A stretch of 64,000 nucleotides of DNA from Neptunomonas antarctica (GTDB lineage Bacteria; Pseudomonadota; Gammaproteobacteria; Pseudomonadales; Balneatricaceae): positions 116,736 to 180,735 of the forward strand of contig NZ_LJSI01000050.1 in the NCBI RefSeq assembly GCF_001305295.1, written 5' to 3'. This document shows positions 63,201 to 64,000 of this stretch, in pieces. A program made the translations under genes and the position numbers. Numbering within the stretch: the first letter of the stretch is position 1; each line of letters begins with the position of its first letter. The notes beneath the pieces are model-generated. The model ran no database searches. It saw nothing but the letters and a program-made list of their open reading frames with translations, and was not told where the DNA came from.

Positions 63201-63336
63201 TGCTGCTGTATCGCTGGCTTATGGGGAGATGTTCGCCACTGCCATAACACTTTTTGCGGTACCTATTGTAGCGTTGATTTTTGTTGACATAAAAGAGGCA
63301 TTCACAGGCAGGTCTAGCGTTGATTTAATGAACTGA
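60220..63336 (+). CDS. RND efflux transporter permease
   Basis: 1038 residues with the duplicated 6+6 helix plan of AcrB-type pumps. Proton-relay residues are present: the Asp pair in helix 4 (GILVDDAIVVGES), Lys in helix 10 (VPLKSYSQPF) and the second-half GIVVNDSLVMLTTYN. Two large periplasmic loops hold the porter domains. The substrate is unknown; the sequence resembles generic HAE-type pumps more than CusA metal pumps. It shares the TetR-type operator region with the two upstream genes and ends the operon. Confidence 0.92.
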   Translation: MHMLTNWFIRNPVAANLLMGLILILGYLSVSDMRIEGFPKIPPDSVGISVYYPGANAAQVDEAISQKIEKALEGLPGAKRIISFSSESSAYVRVKMDNGYSLERLLEDVNTRVNSIATLPQLADRPVITREAFNFPALIVQVYGNVDTDVLQRIGKDVKAELLARPEISKISSWGEEVAEVSIEISPEKLESYGLSYETVAHKINQSSLIYRTGKLSTSSGTIVLRADRQAYHWQDFSNIPILDLSDGSQVLLGDIATIKDTFVETEGQVRYKGTSAIGMEVIIDRKGNLLDVSKVVHEVVSELREQTLENVSIDIWADQSNYISDRLALLRSNAFQGLLIVFVILSLFLNFKLAFWVAMGIPISIAGTLWLMGWERFDYSLNDITTFGMIVVLGILVDDAIVVGESVFTERGRIKDPIKGTEKGVEKVATATIFGVLTSVAAFYPMLLIDNPLGKVLAGFSGVVIIALLFSLLESKFILPAHLAGINLESKQQNHIVARLWQRIRQAVDNALNYVNHQWYRPALEKALVHRYATLILFLSLAVLGVGLATTGTVRTTFFPDVPGSIITVTMEFDPQSPYSITQRNAAFVEAMAKEVNQEVMREHGISRPPIEKIMTAINNKQRVEIYAELTPEKLRTIGTLDLIKRWREKVGRLEAVDVIHFSGSDSTGGGFALTLFAKHEDVLQSGVDAVSKALRSIEGVYDVRDDLKGSEPEIFARLKPEAGRWGVTIEQLAAYVSDQYGGMEVQRFQRDGEEIKVQLRNPKEWRNSIDDLMNGRIMTPQGEWLPISAVAELESRYVSGSIWRRNGERAAIIYANLDKSKVSPSEVIKTLKQEKLIQLQQAYPDLEIKPAGELEESGEITGGLKNALILALILIYVLLAVPLKSYSQPFVIMIVIPFGIAGAIAGHFIADIPLSVLSFFGMLALTGIVVNDSLVMLTTYNQYLEEGMPRHLALVESGSSRFRAILLTTVTTVSGLMPLLTETSEQAQYLIPAAVSLAYGEMFATAITLFAVPIVALIFVDIKEAFTGRSSVDLMN

Positions 63337-63414
63337 AACAATAAATAGTAAACAACTGAGGGATAATTTAGTCCTAGTTGCTTAGGCTGAGAATATTTTT
63401 CAATTACTTGTTTA

Positions 63415-63430
63415 CAGAACGAACGTTCGT
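63415..63430. promoter_or_regulatory. TetR operator ACGAACGTTCGT, copy 2
   Basis: CAGAACGAACGTTCGT repeats the first 15 bases of the site at 57411-57426 and here forms a perfect 12-bp palindrome (63419-63430). It is 57 nt upstream of the small membrane protein gene at 63487, about 6 kb from the first copy. Confidence 0.72.
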
Positions 63431-63486
63431 AATATATATTCCGCATATGTTTGTGAATTTGACGTATGTAAAAGCGAGGGTTATGT

Positions 63487-63669
63487 ATGAGATTAAAAAA
63501 ACATTGGTGGTTGGGGTTTCTGGGGTTCGCTGGTTTTTATAAATTACCCCAGGTAATTGCATTTTTTGAACAGGGAGGCTCGTATTTAGTTTTGCTTAAC
63601 TTGCTTTGGTTTTTCTGGTTTATGGAATTCATTCCAAACAAAAAAGTAGATGAGGCTGCTAAGAAGTAG
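63487..63669 (+). CDS. Small membrane protein under the TetR operator
   Basis: 60 residues, with two hydrophobic stretches (WWLGFLGFAGFYKLPQVIAFF and SYLVLLNLLWFFWFMEF) and a basic start and charged tail (KKVDEAAKK). GAGGG precedes the start. I know no function. A TetR operator stands before it and an intrinsic terminator follows, so it is a complete small transcription unit that probably responds with the RND operon. Confidence 0.65.
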   Translation: MRLKKHWWLGFLGFAGFYKLPQVIAFFEQGGSYLVLLNLLWFFWFMEFIPNKKVDEAAKK

Positions 63670-63709
63670 TAAAGCTTCACAGCTTGGATAATCGTTATAA
63701 AAGTAATAT

Positions 63710-63735
63710 GCCGTCTTCCAAAGGGGGACGGCTTT
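63710..63735 (+). terminator. Intrinsic terminator after the small membrane protein gene
   Basis: GCCGTCTTCC (63710-63719) pairs with GGGGGACGGC (63723-63732) through GC pairs and G-U wobbles, with a short loop and TTT after the stem. Position, 40 nt after the stop codon, fits. Confidence 0.65.
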
Positions 63736-63780
63736 GACCTCTTTAGTATATCAATGCAAGCATTTTCTACATTGGTGCTA

Positions 63781-64000
63781 TGGTAATCCCCTCGAAAATT
63801 AATAGTGCGCAAAAGTAGAATTTTCTCGTAATCTATACGGAGGAGGTTCTGCATGAAAACATCACGTTATTCCGGTAGCCAAATCATGGCGATCCTTAAA
63901 CAAGCGGAAGCAAGCAGAAGTAATCTATGTCTCCTTTTGGCACAAAGGCTTGCCTTTCCTGAACCTGGATCGAAATAGAAAAGCAGCCATTGTGAAGTGA
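63781..64000 (+). mobile_element. IS3-family insertion sequence, broken left end
   Basis: The stretch from 63781 (TGGTAATCCCCTCG) through AAAAGTAGAATTTTCTCG to AGGAGG before 63853 looks like the left end and leader of an IS3-family element. A transposase orfA start lies at 63853. The right end is beyond the window, or lost, since the gene breaks after about 20 codons. Confidence 0.5.
63853..63978 (+). pseudogene. IS3-family transposase OrfA, N-terminal remnant
   Basis: AGGAGG precedes MKTSRYSGSQIMAILKQAEA, the standard start of IS3-family OrfA (helix-turn-helix). After residue 20 the family sequence stops and unrelated residues run to TAG at 63976-63978. In another frame from about 63917 the DNA reads VIYVSFWHKGLPFLNLDRN up to a TGA at the window's end, which may be a different fragment. 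It is a deletion or recombination junction. Confidence 0.6.

Noticed and set aside
60220..63336. CusA-type heavy-metal RND pump
   Set aside because: No metal-binding methionine pattern seen and no metal genes beside it; a general RND exporter is safer.

Overview
The window looks like a chromosomal stretch of a gammaproteobacterium with moderate GC content, probably an aquatic or marine Oceanospirillales-like lineage. The order is inference. It rests on the mix of Fds-type formate dehydrogenase, cobalamin-dependent MetH with a MetR box, a Zrg-type zinc locus with a Zur box, PrpE, DASS carboxylate carriers and c-di-GMP signalling. No rRNA, tRNA or CRISPR array was seen.

Layout. 1-1406: 3' end of an NAD-dependent formate dehydrogenase operon (alpha-subunit tail, fdhD, fdsD). 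1564-5908: psiE-like gene and two SLC13/DASS-type carriers. 5980-6221: IS66 transposase remnant and a terminator. 6280-9372: a fused Amt-PAS-GGDEF-EAL protein that probably couples ammonium to c-di-GMP. 9463-13352: metH with a terminator and a MetR-type operator. 13463-13936: a secreted YHS protein. 14264-23564: two adjacent circularly permuted ATP-grasp / alpha-E / transglutaminase clusters, one with separate genes and one fused. 23677-25456: an orphan ParA-like ATPase and a SHOCT protein. 25592-32415: a QseBC-like two-component system divergent from a ferric-reductase / PepSY / DUF2271 / PepSY-flavoreductase locus. Three promoters here share one operator architecture. 32486-36220: TetR regulator, HlyD-type adaptor and FtsX-type ABC transporter. 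36351-40424: a minus-strand operon with MFS exporter, two ATP-grasp proteins, DoxX-like protein and YHS protein; this is the best candidate for an undescribed biosynthetic system. 41076-43620: prpE and a VOC protein. 43720-50436: a ugp-like glycerol-3-phosphate ABC operon with a DeoR regulator, an EEP phosphatase, a HAD phosphatase and a PHO box. 50771-52090: an unidentified beta-propeller. 52166-55423: zinc-responsive zrg-like operon. 55548-56755: a scar region with an attC-like element and a broken tnsA-like gene. 56800-63669: a TetR-controlled RND efflux operon, with the same operator before a small membrane protein. 63781-64000: a broken IS3-family end.

The strongest new observation is regulatory. 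The sequence TTTCAG-N5-TGTCAGGAA occurs exactly three times, always with a -10-like hexamer starting 16 nt after the first base of TGTCAG. It lies before the response regulator, the ferric-reductase gene and the PepSY/DUF2271/flavoreductase genes. This predicts an autoregulated response-regulator regulon. Other well-formed sites (MetR, PHO, Zur, two TetR palindromes and a GntR-like palindrome) fit the functions of the genes behind them.
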